DNA of 64,000 nt from the NCBI GenBank assembly GCA_037355855.1, contig CM074765.1, positions 1,984,001-2,048,000 of the forward strand, written 5' to 3'. This DNA comes from Pseudo-nitzschia pungens. Lineage: Eukaryota; Bacillariophyta; Bacillariophyceae; Bacillariales; Bacillariaceae. Made by a program: the position numbers and the translations under genes. The notes below the pieces were generated by a model that had not been told where the DNA came from, did no database searches, and saw only the letters and a program-made list of their open reading frames with translations. Positions 63,887 to 64,000 of the stretch are shown here, piece after piece (positions within the stretch are counted from its first letter, which is position 1; each line of letters begins with the position of its first letter).

Positions 63887-64000
63887 GTATGTAGATAACA
63901 TTTTTCCCATAACCATTCCTCTGCTTTCAACTTTGGTTCATGGAAAAGAATATTGTTAAGGTTGCAAGTGGAGAGGAAGGACAAATTGTATTGTCGCTCA

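Noticed and set aside
63887..64000. A fifth exon of the AKR-like gene after AAG at 63960 or 63968
   Set aside because: Neither reading resembles the AKR continuation, so the intron probably extends past the window end.

Overview
This is nuclear DNA of a photosynthetic stramenopile, almost certainly a diatom. A fucoxanthin-chlorophyll-type light-harvesting protein and two other plastid proteins begin with a signal peptide ending in an ASAF-like motif (SSAFV, VEAFS, TNAFA), genes carry short GT-AG introns, and the LTR retrotransposons look like diatom copia (CoDi) and gypsy types. I cannot fix genus or species; a pennate diatom is a guess.

Layout. 1-6.9 kb holds housekeeping genes: a 5'-truncated ELO fatty-acid elongase (+), an unrecognised membrane protein (-), NAD-dependent glycerol-3-phosphate dehydrogenase (-) and a small plastid membrane protein (-). 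7.4-20.9 kb is a nest of mobile DNA: a short terminal-inverted-repeat (TIR) unit present in two truncated copies is split by a copia element that has lost its reverse transcriptase (8043-14570, LTRs identical by eye) and by an apparently complete gypsy element on the minus strand (14999-20841, exact 5-bp target duplication TGTGC). 23.2-27.5 kb is an ankyrin/TRP-like cation channel. 27.8-37.6 kb is a second accessory block: a non-autonomous element with the same termini as the 7.4-kb unit and minisatellite innards, a Crypton-like tyrosine recombinase gene, and a 5.6-kb palindromic hAT/foldback-like element (32073-37637) with TAGCG...CGCTA ends, arms of tandem repeats and two broken transposase halves facing each other.

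39.0-64.0 kb is gene-dense: light-harvesting protein (-), adenylosuccinate synthetase (+), uroporphyrinogen decarboxylase (-), THOC5-like mRNA-export factor (+), a giant BEACH/WD40 protein in 15 exons (+), NADH-cytochrome b5 reductase (-), and an aldo-keto-reductase-like protein (+, cut by the window end) that appears targeted to the thylakoid lumen and has lost its catalytic tetrad. Plastid themes (light harvesting, tetrapyrrole synthesis, a lumenal protein) and lipid themes (elongase, cytochrome b5 reductase, glycerol-3-phosphate) recur, but the genes have separate promoters and nothing indicates an operon.

Three long genes (channel, THOC5-like, BEACH) each need one or two single-base corrections, always an extra base, to read through. 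With those corrections their lengths become exact multiples of three. Either the assembly carries insertion errors or the genes are damaged. The most unusual items are the palindromic hAT element, the TIR family with internal GGTGTC/GACACC arrays, and the lumenal pseudo-aldo-keto reductase.
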